Of a stretch of 12,356 bases of DNA, positions 4,529-12,253 are shown piece by piece; the first letter of the stretch is position 1, and each line of letters starts with the position of its first letter. The translations under genes and the position numbers were made by a program. The stretch lies in NCBI GenBank assembly GCA_902489225.1, contig CABTZA010000039.1, positions 1 to 12,356 on the forward strand. The letters run 5' to 3'. Source of the DNA: an uncultured Collinsella sp. (GTDB lineage: Bacteria > Actinomycetota > Coriobacteriia > Coriobacteriales > Coriobacteriaceae). The notes beneath the pieces are model-generated. The model made no database searches and had not been told where the DNA came from. It saw only the letters and a list, made by a program, of their open reading frames with translations.

Positions 4529-5662
4529 ATGTACATTTCCACACATCAGGCTCTACTCGACTTTTGCCAGCGCGCCCGTGAGTTCGACGCGATTGCCGTC
4601 GATACCGAGTTTTTGCGCGAGCGCACGTTCCATCCGCGTCTATGTTTGGTTCAGATTGCCACCCCTGCTGAGAGCGTCGCGGTCGATCCCCTGGTAATCG
4701 ACGACCTATCGCCGCTGGCCGAGCTTATGGCCGACGAGAGCGTGACCAAGGTCTTCCACGCGTGCTCGCAGGATATGGAGGTCATGCTCCATACCGTGGG
4801 CGTGCTGCCACGACCGATTTTCGATACGCAGGTCGCCGCCGCCTTTTTGGGCGAGCGCCAGCAGATTTCGTATGGCGCGCTTGTTCAGACGTTCTGCGGC
4901 GTATCGCTGCCCAAGACCGAGTCACTGACCGACTGGTCGCGCCGCCCGCTGACCGATAAGCAGATTGAGTATGCGATCGATGACGTCAAGTACCTGATCG
5001 TCGCCTATACCGAGATGATGAGCCGCCTGCGCGAGCTGGGCCGTGTGGACTGGGTGCTCGACGAGCTGCGCCCGCTGGCTGACGAGTCACACTATCGCGC
5101 CGATCGCCACGAGGCGTTCCGCAAGGTCAAGCGCATCAATTCGTGCAGCCGTCATCAGCTGGGTATCGCGCGCGAGCTCGCCGCCTGGCGCGAGGACCGC
5201 GCCGAGCGGCGCAACATCCCACGCAAGTGGGTCATGTCCGACGACACGCTGCTAGCGCTCGTTAAGCGCAATCCCGTGCGCGTTGAGGAGTTCCGTAGCA
5301 TTCGCGGTACCGATCAATTGGGGGAGCGCGACGTGGACGGTGCGCTCATGGCCATCAAGCGCGGTGCGAGCTGTCCGCACGATCGCCTGCCGCTCTTGGT
5401 GCGCGGACATCGTCAGATTTCGCCGGAGCTGGAGAGCGTGACTGACCTTATGTATGCGCTTATCCGCCTGGTTGCCGAGCGCTCAGGCGTTGCGACCTCG
5501 GTCATTGCCTCGCGCGATGACCTGGCCGACTACATTGAGCATCCCGAGCAGAGCCGCCTGCGCGAAGGTTGGCGCTTTGAGCTTGTGGGCTCGCGCCTGG
5601 ACGATCTGCTTTCCGGCAATATGGGGTTGACGGTGAAGGACGGCAAAATCGAGCTCCTGTAG
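4529..5662 (+). CDS. rnd: Ribonuclease D
   Basis: This 377-residue 3'-5' exoribonuclease has the DEDDy signature: D25-x-E27 in DTEFLRERT, D82 in HACSQD, and Y148 with D152 in YAIDDVKYL. An FDTQVAAAFLG segment (98-108) and the NWxxRPL-like DWSRRPL (135-141) are also typical. A HRDC domain follows at about 205-285, then a C-terminal extension ending near 377. It should trim 3' ends of tRNA precursors and other stable RNAs. The ATG at 4529 is chosen because homologues start just before this point; a GTG at 4493 in frame would add twelve residues unlike the family. Its RBS is weak in either case. A small hairpin CCCG/CGGG lies in the 5' UTR near 4490-4504. It is separated from the next gene by 64 bases. 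Confidence 0.94.
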   Translation: MYISTHQALLDFCQRAREFDAIAVDTEFLRERTFHPRLCLVQIATPAESVAVDPLVIDDLSPLAELMADESVTKVFHACSQDMEVMLHTVGVLPRPIFDTQVAAAFLGERQQISYGALVQTFCGVSLPKTESLTDWSRRPLTDKQIEYAIDDVKYLIVAYTEMMSRLRELGRVDWVLDELRPLADESHYRADRHEAFRKVKRINSCSRHQLGIARELAAWREDRAERRNIPRKWVMSDDTLLALVKRNPVRVEEFRSIRGTDQLGERDVDGALMAIKRGASCPHDRLPLLVRGHRQISPELESVTDLMYALIRLVAERSGVATSVIASRDDLADYIEHPEQSRLREGWRFELVGSRLDDLLSGNMGLTVKDGKIELL

Positions 5663-5726
5663 GGAAGCCTAGCCGGTTGAGTGGGTAAAATGCCTCCAAC
5701 GTGTAACTCGACTCGGAGGAATTCGC

Positions 5727-6431
5727 ATGCCTTATTACTATGGATACGGCTTTGGCATCGACCCGCTGTACCTGCTGGTTGTTCTTGTCTGCACGGTGCT
5801 TGGCCTTGCCGCACAGAACTATATCAACTCGACGTACAAAACCTGGTCCAAGGTTCGCTCGGACGGCGATACGGGTGCCACAGTCGCTCGCCGCATGCTC
5901 GATGCCAACGGTTGTAGCGCCGTGGGTATCAAGGGTGTCGCTGGCGAGCTCACCGACCATTACAACCCGCAGGACAACAACCTGTATCTGTCGGATGCCA
6001 ACCGTTCGGGCGGTTCGGTCGCAAGCGTTGCCGTCGCCTGCCACGAGGCGGGCCATGCCGCCCAGCGTCAAAGCGGCTATGCCATGATGAAAGTGCGTAC
6101 CGCCCTCGTGCCGGTCGTCAACTTTACCCAGAACACCTGGACCATCGTGTTACTCTTGGGCCTGTTTATGAACATTGCCGGGCTCACGACCCTCGCGTTG
6201 ATCTTCTTTTCGTTTAGTGTGCTGTTCCAACTCGTTACGTTGCCTGTCGAGATTGACGCCAGCCGACGTGCTGTGGCGTACATCGAGCAGTCGGGCATGA
6301 GCTCCAAGCAGGTCAACGGCGCCAAGAAGGTACTGACGGCAGCCGCGCTTACCTATGTGGCTGCAGCGCTCACTTCGATCATTCAGTTGCTCTACCTTAT
6401 GGCTCGCTACAACAGAAACTCCAACCGATAA
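5727..6431 (+). CDS. Membrane zinc metallopeptidase, YugP family
   Basis: This 234-residue protein belongs to the neutral zinc metallopeptidase family typified by B. subtilis YugP. A Tyr/Gly-rich N-terminus (MPYYYGYGFG) precedes a first membrane helix (about 13-30). The zinc-binding motif HEAGH is at 106-110, with LPVEIDASRRA (172-182) carrying the likely third ligand E175. Further membrane segments span about 137-156, 156-172 and 203-226. The active site is expected at the membrane face on the side of the soluble loop between helices. Physiological substrates of the family are not well known. GGAGG lies seven to eight bases before the ATG. No clear promoter separates it from RNase D, so readthrough from rnd is possible. 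Confidence 0.9.
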   Translation: MPYYYGYGFGIDPLYLLVVLVCTVLGLAAQNYINSTYKTWSKVRSDGDTGATVARRMLDANGCSAVGIKGVAGELTDHYNPQDNNLYLSDANRSGGSVASVAVACHEAGHAAQRQSGYAMMKVRTALVPVVNFTQNTWTIVLLLGLFMNIAGLTTLALIFFSFSVLFQLVTLPVEIDASRRAVAYIEQSGMSSKQVNGAKKVLTAAALTYVAAALTSIIQLLYLMARYNRNSNR

Positions 6432-6445
6432 CAAATGGGACAGGC

Positions 6446-6478
6446 AGGCGCCGTGGGGATTCGTGTCCTCGCGGCGCT
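6446..6478 (+). terminator. GC-rich hairpin between the metallopeptidase and xseA
   Basis: GCGCCG and CGGCGC form the base of a hairpin; inside it GGGGA can pair with TCCTC (one G-U), around a six-base loop. No T-run follows, so it is a weak terminator candidate or an mRNA-stabilising structure at the 3' end of the metallopeptidase transcript. It lies in the 115-base gap that otherwise holds only the xseA RBS. Confidence 0.35.
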
Positions 6479-6546
6479 GTACTATGTGTTGGACTTAATT
6501 TCGCACGGGGCCGGAGCCTCTGTGCTCGATAACGAAAGGAGGCTGC

Positions 6547-7998
6547 GTGGCAGGCTGGAACCTAACCGGTAATGCCGTTTCCGCCGAGTTCGACGGTTCG
6601 GACGAGCAAGAGCGCAAGGAGCTCAGCGTGAGCCAGGCGGTGGAGATCGCCGCCGGTGCGCTCGATGCCATTCCGCAGCTGAGCGTCTTGGGCGAGGTCA
6701 CGGGTTTTCGTGGTCCTAACGCCCGAAGCGGCCACTGCTATTTCCAGATCAAGGACGATTCGGCCGCCGTTGACTGCATCATTTGGAAGGGTGCCTATCT
6801 CAAGCGCACGTTCGATCTGCGCGACGGTATGCAGGTGAGCTTTAAGGGCAGCTTCAATCTCTATAAGGCTACGGGCCGCATGAGCTTTGTCGCTCGCTCG
6901 TTTTCGCTGGCGGGGGAGGGTCTGCTGCGTCAACAAGTGGCGCAACTGGCCGAAAAGCTACGCCGTGAGGGTCTGATGGACGAAGCGCGCAAACGCCGCA
7001 TCCCGGTGTTCTGCTCCCGCGTGGCGGTCGTCACCTCGCTTTCGGGTGCCGTAATCGACGACGTCAAGCGCACATTGCGTCGTCGCAACCCGCTCGTCGA
7101 GCTCGTCTGCGTGGGTGCCAAGGTACAAGGCGAGGGTGCGCCGACAGAGCTCATTGAGGGCCTGCGCCGCGCCGCTTCCATTACGCCGGCGCCCGACTGT
7201 ATTTTGTTGGTGCGCGGCGGCGGCTCCTTTGAGGACCTCATGACCTTTAATGACGAGGAGCTTGCCCGCGCGGTGGCGGCTTGTCCCGTGCCCGTGGTGA
7301 CCGGCATTGGCCATGAGCCCGATACCTCGATTTGCGACATGGTGAGCGACCGTCGCGCCTCCACGCCTACGGCGGCGGCCGAATCGGTGGCGCCGGCTAT
7401 GACGGAGTTGGCCGATGTGCTCGAGGCGCGCTATCAACGTCTGGGTGCTGCGATGGCATCGATGATTGGGTCGGCCCAGGTCGACCTGGAGATGCTCGAT
7501 CAGCGCGGTCGCCGTGCCTGGGATACCTATACGGCTCGCTTGGGCGATGCGCTCGATGCGGCCGCATGCCGCCCGTGCCTCAACGACCCAACGTTTATGG
7601 TTGAGCGTCGCGAGTCTGAGCTTGCCCTGACGGCCGATCGTTTGTCCGGCGCCATAACGCGTTCGGTTGGGGCATTCCGCTCCAACTTTGAGCGTCTGCC
7701 CGAGCGCTTGATCGCAAGCACCTCAGGACTCGATGGCAAGCGCCATGCGCTCACGCTCGCAAGCTCCCGCCTGGAGCATCAGGGGCGCACGATGCTCAAC
7801 AAGCCAGCATCCGACCTGGGCCGTGCGGCAGCCTCGCTCGATGCCCTGTCGCCGCTCAAGGTGCTTGCCCGTGGTTATTCCATCGCGTACAGCGATGATG
7901 GGGTGGCCACGAGCGCCAAGACCTTTAAGCCCGGTGACGCTATTCGCGTGCGCATGGCAGACGGCAACGTGGCGGCAACGGTCGATACGGTCGAGTAG
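6547..7998 (+). CDS. xseA: Exodeoxyribonuclease VII large subunit
   Basis: This 483-residue catalytic subunit of exonuclease VII degrades single-stranded DNA to oligonucleotides in recombination and repair. It has an N-terminal OB-fold (about 25-125) with VLGEVTGFR and HCYFQIKD segments. The catalytic domain contains GAVIDDV (167-173), GGGSFEDL (224-231) and GIGHEPDTSICD (253-264) followed by VSDRRASTPTAAAE. A long helical region follows, and the C-terminus has the expected VLARGYSI segment. The start is GTG at 6547 with AAAGGAGG six bases upstream, which is convincing. It is followed after 42 bases by xseB, the usual arrangement. A tail of about 15-25 residues before the OB-fold is polar and family-variable. 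Confidence 0.97.
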   Translation: MAGWNLTGNAVSAEFDGSDEQERKELSVSQAVEIAAGALDAIPQLSVLGEVTGFRGPNARSGHCYFQIKDDSAAVDCIIWKGAYLKRTFDLRDGMQVSFKGSFNLYKATGRMSFVARSFSLAGEGLLRQQVAQLAEKLRREGLMDEARKRRIPVFCSRVAVVTSLSGAVIDDVKRTLRRRNPLVELVCVGAKVQGEGAPTELIEGLRRAASITPAPDCILLVRGGGSFEDLMTFNDEELARAVAACPVPVVTGIGHEPDTSICDMVSDRRASTPTAAAESVAPAMTELADVLEARYQRLGAAMASMIGSAQVDLEMLDQRGRRAWDTYTARLGDALDAAACRPCLNDPTFMVERRESELALTADRLSGAITRSVGAFRSNFERLPERLIASTSGLDGKRHALTLASSRLEHQGRTMLNKPASDLGRAAASLDALSPLKVLARGYSIAYSDDGVATSAKTFKPGDAIRVRMADGNVAATVDTVE

Positions 7999-8040
7999 GC
8001 CGCGTTTCATAGCGATAAACCTTTAGGAAAGGAAACAGAT

Positions 8041-8307
8041 ATGGCAGAGAAGACCCCGGTCGAGCAGCTTACGTACAAGCAGGCTTCACAGGAGTTGGAG
8101 CTCATCATCCGCAGCTTGGAGTCGGGTGATATGGAGCTCGAGGAGTCGCTTGAGAGCTATACCCGCGGCGTCGAGCTCCTCAAGAGCCTGCGTACCCGCT
8201 TGTCCGATGCCGAGCAGAAGGTCTCGGTGCTCCTGAAGGACGTCGACGGCAACGACGTGCTCGCCGACGGCGAAGCCGCCAACACCGACGACAACCTCTC
8301 GTTCTAA
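8041..8307 (+). CDS. xseB: Exodeoxyribonuclease VII small subunit
   Basis: This 88-residue protein has the XseB pattern: LTYKQASQELELIIRSLESGDMELEESLESYTRGVELLKSLRTRLSDAEQKV, a helical hairpin that binds the helical arm of XseA. The acidic C-terminal tail (about 66-88) is variable in the family. It lies 42 bases after xseA and should be co-transcribed. The RBS AAAGG (8028-8032) can form a small hairpin with CCTTT (8020-8024), which might tune translation since the complex needs several small subunits per large one; that is inference. Confidence 0.95.
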   Translation: MAEKTPVEQLTYKQASQELELIIRSLESGDMELEESLESYTRGVELLKSLRTRLSDAEQKVSVLLKDVDGNDVLADGEAANTDDNLSF

Positions 8308-8314
8308 CCATCCC

Positions 8315-8337
8315 GACCAAATATAATTACCTTGGTC
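8315..8337 (+). promoter_or_regulatory. Promoter of the HIT gene, -10 flanked by a dyad
   Basis: A perfect TATAAT (8322-8327) lies in the 49-base gap after xseB. No good -35 is visible at 16-18 bases. GACCAA (8315-8320) and TTGGTC (8332-8337) form a perfect 6-bp dyad around the -10 element, which could be a repressor site or a coincidence. Confidence 0.5.
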
Positions 8338-8356
8338 TGTGAGAAAGGAACCAACC

Positions 8357-8692
8357 ATGTGTGATTGCATCTTCTGCAAAATTGCCAACCACGAGATCCC
8401 CTCGACCGTCGTCTACGAGGATGACCAGGTCATCGCGTTCGACGACCTCAATCCCCAGGCACCGGTCCACACGCTCGTGATCCCCAAGAAGCACTACAGT
8501 GACATCGCCGATAACGTGCCCGCCGAGACCATGGGCGCCATGGCCCACGCCATCCAGGAGGTCGCCAAGGCCAAGGGTCTGGAGGACGGTTTCCGCGTCA
8601 TCTCCAACAAGGGCGTCAACGCCGGTCAGACCGTCATGCACTTCCACATGCACGTCCTCGGCGGCAAGAACCTGGGCGAGAACCTCATCTGA
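8357..8692 (+). CDS. HIT-family nucleotide hydrolase (HINT-like)
   Basis: This 111-residue protein has the histidine triad HFHMHVLGG, with H95, H97 and H99; H97 is the expected catalytic nucleophile. The N-terminal CDCIFCKIA has C4 and C7, which together with H46 and H95 may bind zinc as in several bacterial HIT proteins. Members hydrolyse adenosine phosphoramidates or related dinucleotides. The ATG at 8357 has GAAAGGA eight bases upstream; an in-frame GTG at 8339 lacks an RBS and was not used. Codons are strongly biased toward C-ending forms, which suggests steady high expression. It may have its own promoter (TATAAT at 8322). Confidence 0.95.
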   Translation: MCDCIFCKIANHEIPSTVVYEDDQVIAFDDLNPQAPVHTLVIPKKHYSDIADNVPAETMGAMAHAIQEVAKAKGLEDGFRVISNKGVNAGQTVMHFHMHVLGGKNLGENLI

Positions 8693-8733
8693 GGACGCAC
8701 GGCCCGTCGCCTTGGCTGCCTTTGGAGTAACCT

Positions 8734-9624
8734 ATGCAGTTTTCTCAACTCGAATACCTTCAAGCGGTAGCGAACTACGGCGGCGTGCGCAAAGCGGCTC
8801 GCGCCGTTCACGTGAGCCCACAGGCTGTCTCGTCGGCAATTAAGAAACTGGAGTCTGAGTATCAGATCGTTTTGCTCAATCGATCGGCGGGGGAGGCTGT
8901 TTTGTCTCCGGCGGGCAGAGAATTTGCGCGTCGTGCACGCGTGATCCTGGCACAAGTCGACGATCTCAAAAAGTACACCCAATCGGGGAACGGTGGCGTT
9001 TCGCCCGACGGCCACTTTCGTCTTTACGTCCCCTGTCTTCACGGGCGGGGGCGTCTTTTTTCCGAAAACTGGTACGACTCGTTTGAAAGCTCGCACCCTC
9101 AGATTCACCTTGATGTGTGGCATCAGCCAACGGCTACATGCTTTGAATCACTTGTGCTTGGCATTTCGGATGCGGCCATCTCATTTGAGGAACCAAGGGA
9201 CAGTGTCCTTTCTTCGAAATACTTGGGTGAAAAGGAGCTCAAGGTTCTTTCGTGCCCAGCGGGTCATCAATCTGTGGGTGCTATGACCGTTCGTGAGTTA
9301 CTGGGCGGCAGGTTAGCTGTTCCCATTAATTTGTCGCCCTGTCTCAATGCGATCAATCAATGCCCCGAAGCTCAGCTGGTTAATTTCCGCTTCCGCGACG
9401 TCGAATACGGAAACAGAGCGCAGGCTGAGTTTCTTCAAGCCGGGGGATTGATATTGGGTTTTTCTGGCTCTTCTCTCGCATCAGATGGGTCGGAAGTGAG
9501 CGAGTACTCTATTGAAGGTTCGCATGACGTAGCCTTGCCCATCTACTTTTGCTATCGACAAAATGCCTGGACCGATCGACACCAGACGGTATTTCTTCAC
9601 CTATTGCGTCATCTTGCTTCGTGA
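8734..9624 (+). CDS. LysR-type transcriptional regulator
   Basis: This 296-residue protein has the LysR N-terminal winged helix-turn-helix (about 3-62): FSQLEYLQAVANYGGVRKAA, then VSPQAVSSAIKKLE and LSPAGREF. A linker helix (about 63-90) leads to a divergent periplasmic-binding-like effector domain (about 95-296). The RBS is GGAG six bases before the ATG. It is only 41 bases after the HIT gene with no terminator, so it may be partly read from upstream. The next gene, a transporter 119 bases downstream on the same strand, is the obvious target. Codon use is more AT-rich and less biased than in the HIT and acetate kinase genes, in line with low expression or foreign origin. Ligand unknown. Confidence 0.92.
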   Translation: MQFSQLEYLQAVANYGGVRKAARAVHVSPQAVSSAIKKLESEYQIVLLNRSAGEAVLSPAGREFARRARVILAQVDDLKKYTQSGNGGVSPDGHFRLYVPCLHGRGRLFSENWYDSFESSHPQIHLDVWHQPTATCFESLVLGISDAAISFEEPRDSVLSSKYLGEKELKVLSCPAGHQSVGAMTVRELLGGRLAVPINLSPCLNAINQCPEAQLVNFRFRDVEYGNRAQAEFLQAGGLILGFSGSSLASDGSEVSEYSIEGSHDVALPIYFCYRQNAWTDRHQTVFLHLLRHLAS

Positions 9625-9643
9625 GGCCATTTGGCCTCGTGTC

Positions 9644-9660
9644 GTCAAGTGAATGTTGAC
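9644..9660. promoter_or_regulatory. Dyad GTCAA-N7-TTGAC upstream of the MFS gene
   Basis: A perfect 5-bp dyad with a seven-base spacer lies 20 bases after the LysR-type gene stop and about 84 bases before the transporter ATG. Its size and symmetry suit a LysR-type regulator, whose sites are usually short interrupted dyads near T-N11-A. Another hairpin, GAGGCC-ATTT-GGCCTC (9623-9638), overlaps the stop codon of the regulator and has no T-run. Confidence 0.4.
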
Positions 9661-9743
9661 GCCTTGTAACACATGACTGACGGCTTTGCCCTCATGCTTT
9701 TCCAAGATTCCGATTTAGATTGTTGACTCTTGGAGGGCGGAGC

Positions 9744-10904
9744 ATGAAAAACCGTACGGTTTTGCTTTATATGACGTTTGTTTTTCTGTCGAACTTCAGC
9801 ACCATTTTGTATTTTCTGACGGTTTACCTTGAATTCGTCGGATTCTCGATGGTGGCGATTTCTAGCATGATGATTGCATATCAAGTGAGCAAGTTCATCC
9901 TTGAAGTTCCCACTGGCTATATTGCCGATAGGTTTGGACGAAAGACAAGTGGTCTCGTTGGCGTCGTGGGGATGCTTGGATACTACGCCGCCCTGCTTCT
10001 CGTCCGTTCTCCTCTGCTTTTAATCGGCGCGTTTGCTCTCAAAGGTTTTGCCGCTGCATGTATGAGCGGGTCCATGGAAGCGATTTACATTGACAGCGTC
10101 TCTCTGGACCAGCTCGTAAGGCTTAATGTCGTTGAGCGATTTGTTTTCTATGCCTCTTATGCCCTCTCCGCTTGTGTGGGCGGTTTCATTTCGTCCGCTG
10201 GCGCGTATCTCATTGGTCTTTTGGCAGATATCATCGCAATGGTGTTGACGTTGGTTGTCGTTGTCTGCATTCCTGAGATGCGAAGAGGGGACACTACAGC
10301 GACACCTAAGCGTGGAATTAGCCCGAAGATGATCGGTGCCGCTATTGCGCGTAACGGCATTCTTCGTTCAGCGTTCATCATGGACTGCTCTCAGGCATTT
10401 GCTTTTGTCGCCCTGGAAGACTTTTTCTCACTGTTGCTTGCGGGTCGCGGAATGAATGCCGTCGCTTCGGGTGTGATCATTGCGGTCCAGCTTCTTGCCT
10501 CGGCCTCCATGGGGCTTATTGTGCCCAGTGTGATTGCTCATGTCGACAAGGGCCGTTTTGCGCGTATTTGCGGCATCGTGCGCCTTTCCCTGGCTGCTCT
10601 GTTTTTGATTCCCTTTACTCCGGTCTATTTGCTGCCCGTGTTCTATGTACTGCAGACGGTCGCGTACTCGTTATTTGCTCCAATTAAATACTCAATTTTT
10701 CAAAATGCTGTCGATTCTTCGATGCGCTGTTCACTGATTTCGGTCCAAAGCCAGATGGTGGCGGTGGGTGCCATCCTTTTCTATCTGTTCAATGCTGCGT
10801 TGAGCAGCATCGCGGGCATTCGAGTCGTATTGCTTGTTGCGCTCGGGATTTCTTCCCTGGTGTATATCCCCGCGCTATTTCGTCTTACAAGTCAAAGGCC
10901 ATGA
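9744..10904 (+). CDS. Major facilitator superfamily transporter
   Basis: This 386-residue polytopic membrane protein has about 11-12 hydrophobic segments in two halves. The MFS motif A is clear in the loop after the second helix, GYIADRFGRK (58-67), preceded by EVPT. A charged central loop (about 178-195) separates the halves. It should be a proton-coupled exporter or importer; the substrate cannot be told from sequence. The ATG at 9744 is chosen because GGAGG lies seven bases upstream; an in-frame TTG at 9720 would put the RBS inside the gene. It follows a LysR-type regulator gene and is closed by a terminator, so the two look like a regulator/transporter cassette. Codons are AT-richer than in the flanking genes. 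Confidence 0.9.
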   Translation: MKNRTVLLYMTFVFLSNFSTILYFLTVYLEFVGFSMVAISSMMIAYQVSKFILEVPTGYIADRFGRKTSGLVGVVGMLGYYAALLLVRSPLLLIGAFALKGFAAACMSGSMEAIYIDSVSLDQLVRLNVVERFVFYASYALSACVGGFISSAGAYLIGLLADIIAMVLTLVVVVCIPEMRRGDTTATPKRGISPKMIGAAIARNGILRSAFIMDCSQAFAFVALEDFFSLLLAGRGMNAVASGVIIAVQLLASASMGLIVPSVIAHVDKGRFARICGIVRLSLAALFLIPFTPVYLLPVFYVLQTVAYSLFAPIKYSIFQNAVDSSMRCSLISVQSQMVAVGAILFYLFNAALSSIAGIRVVLLVALGISSLVYIPALFRLTSQRP

Positions 10905-10937
10905 GTATTTAGGCACCGATAACTTATATATCAACGC

Positions 10938-10974
10938 AATAAACCCGAGCGCGAGGGCGTTTGGGTTTATTATT
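10938..10974 (+). terminator. Terminator after the MFS transporter gene
   Basis: AATAAACCC (10938-10946) pairs perfectly with GGGTTTATT (10963-10971) around a 16-base GC-rich loop, 33 bases past the stop codon. The T-rich 3' arm continues into ATT. The symmetric AT ends mean it could also work on the minus strand. Confidence 0.7.
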
Positions 10975-10990
10975 GAAGCGTATGTAACCT

Positions 10991-11007
10991 GGCGGCGCCA
11001 CACCGCC
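10991..11007 (+). promoter_or_regulatory. Hairpin in the acetate kinase 5' region
   Basis: GGCGG (10991-10995) and CCGCC (11003-11007) can form a short stem with a seven-base loop just before the acetate kinase RBS (AGGGAG at 11014-11019). The promoter itself is not clear: TATTAT (10968-10973) and TATGTA (10981-10986) are possible -10 elements but no matching -35 was found. Confidence 0.3.
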
Positions 11008-11024
11008 TGTTAGTAGGGAGACAC

Positions 11025-12203
11025 ATGAACGTTCTGGTCGTCAACGCGGGATCTTCGACCCTTAAGTATCAGGTCATCGACACCAAGTCCCATAAGGTGT
11101 CCGCAAAGGGCTCCTGCGAGCGCGTCTGCTTTACCGGTGGTACCTTCACCCATGCTGCCAATGGCTCCAAGAAGGTGACCGAGAACATCGAGTTCCCCGA
11201 CCACAAGGTCGCCATCGAGGTCGTCCTGAAGGACCTTGAGGCCAACGGCGTCAAGATCGAGGGCATCGGCCACCGTATCGTTCAGGGCGGTTGGTACTTT
11301 GGTGATTCCTCCCTCGTCGACGAGGACGTCCTCGCCAAGATTCGCGAGGTCGCCCCGCTGGCGCCGCTGCACAACAACCCCGAGGCCAACGTTATCGAGT
11401 ACTGCCTGGAGCAGTATCCCGATCTGCCCAACGTCACGGTCTACGACACCGCTTTCCACTTCAACATGCCCGAGGTCGCCAAGACCTACGCCCTTCCCAA
11501 GGATGTTTGCGACAAGCTGCACATCCGTAAGTACGGCGCCCACGGCACCAGCTATCGCTACATCTCCAAGAAGGTCGCCGAGATGACCAACGGCGAGGCC
11601 CGCAAGGTCGTCGTGTGCCATATCGGCTCCGGCGCTTCCCTGTGCGCCATCGAGGACGGCAAGTGCATGGACACCACCATGGGCTTGACGCCGCTCGACG
11701 GCGTCATGATGGGCACCCGCTGCGGCTCCATCGACCCGGCTACCGTGTGCTACCTGCAGCGCGAGGGTGGCTACACCTTCGACGAGGTCGACGAGATGAT
11801 GAACAAGAAGTCTGGCCTTTTGGCTGTGACCGGTGGCAAGACCAACGACTGCCGCAACGTTGAGGAGCTCGCCGCTGCTGGTGACCCCGAGGCTCAGCTC
11901 GCCTTCGATATGTTCGTCTACAAGATTGCCGCTAAGGCCGCCGAGATGGCCACCTCCATGTGCGGCATGGACACCCTGGTCTTTACCGCCGGCATCGGCG
12001 AGCACGCTCCGGCCGTTCGCGCTGGCGTGTCCGATCGTCTGGCCTTTATGGGCGTCAAGATGGATCACGCCCGTAATGCCCTGCGTGGCGACGGCGCTTG
12101 GTGCCTGTCCGCCAAGGATTCCAAGGTCAAGATTTTCGTCATCCCTACGGACGAGGAGTTCATGATCGCTTCCGACGTCGAGCGCATCGTCAACGGCAAG
12201 TAA
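11025..12203 (+). CDS. ackA: Acetate kinase
   Basis: This 392-residue enzyme interconverts acetyl phosphate plus ADP with acetate plus ATP, giving ATP by substrate-level phosphorylation in fermentation. Family motifs in order: VNAGSST with N7 (6-12), GHRIVQGG with R84 (82-89), LAPLHNNPE (112-120), DTAFH with D141 (141-145), YGAHGTS with H173 (170-176), HIGSGAS (199-205), MGTRCG with R232 (229-234), FTAGIGE (320-326) and TDEE (375-378). Length is normal. The usual His in the GHRxVHGG motif is Gln87 here. The RBS AGGGAG is five bases from the ATG. Codon bias is extreme (nearly all C/G-ending, AAG for Lys), as expected for a highly expressed metabolic gene. No phosphotransacetylase gene is adjacent in the window. 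Confidence 0.98.
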   Translation: MNVLVVNAGSSTLKYQVIDTKSHKVSAKGSCERVCFTGGTFTHAANGSKKVTENIEFPDHKVAIEVVLKDLEANGVKIEGIGHRIVQGGWYFGDSSLVDEDVLAKIREVAPLAPLHNNPEANVIEYCLEQYPDLPNVTVYDTAFHFNMPEVAKTYALPKDVCDKLHIRKYGAHGTSYRYISKKVAEMTNGEARKVVVCHIGSGASLCAIEDGKCMDTTMGLTPLDGVMMGTRCGSIDPATVCYLQREGGYTFDEVDEMMNKKSGLLAVTGGKTNDCRNVEELAAAGDPEAQLAFDMFVYKIAAKAAEMATSMCGMDTLVFTAGIGEHAPAVRAGVSDRLAFMGVKMDHARNALRGDGAWCLSAKDSKVKIFVIPTDEEFMIASDVERIVNGK

Positions 12204-12213
12204 TTGCAAGAGG

Positions 12214-12253
12214 GGAGGGGCTGGACGACCAAGTGCCGTTCAGCCCCTCTTTT
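12214..12253 (+). terminator. Terminator of ackA
   Basis: GAGGGGCTG (12215-12223) pairs perfectly with CAGCCCCTC (12241-12249) around a 17-base loop, followed by TTTT (12250-12253). It lies a dozen bases after the acetate kinase stop codon. Confidence 0.9.

Noticed and set aside
9673..9726. 17-codon ORF before the MFS transporter as a leader peptide
   Set aside because: No RBS, no runs of a single amino-acid codon, and no terminator between it and the transporter gene.
11010..12209. 399-codon minus-strand reading frame opposite acetate kinase
   Set aside because: Antisense frame kept open by the strong codon bias of ackA; composition is unlike a real protein and no RBS is present.
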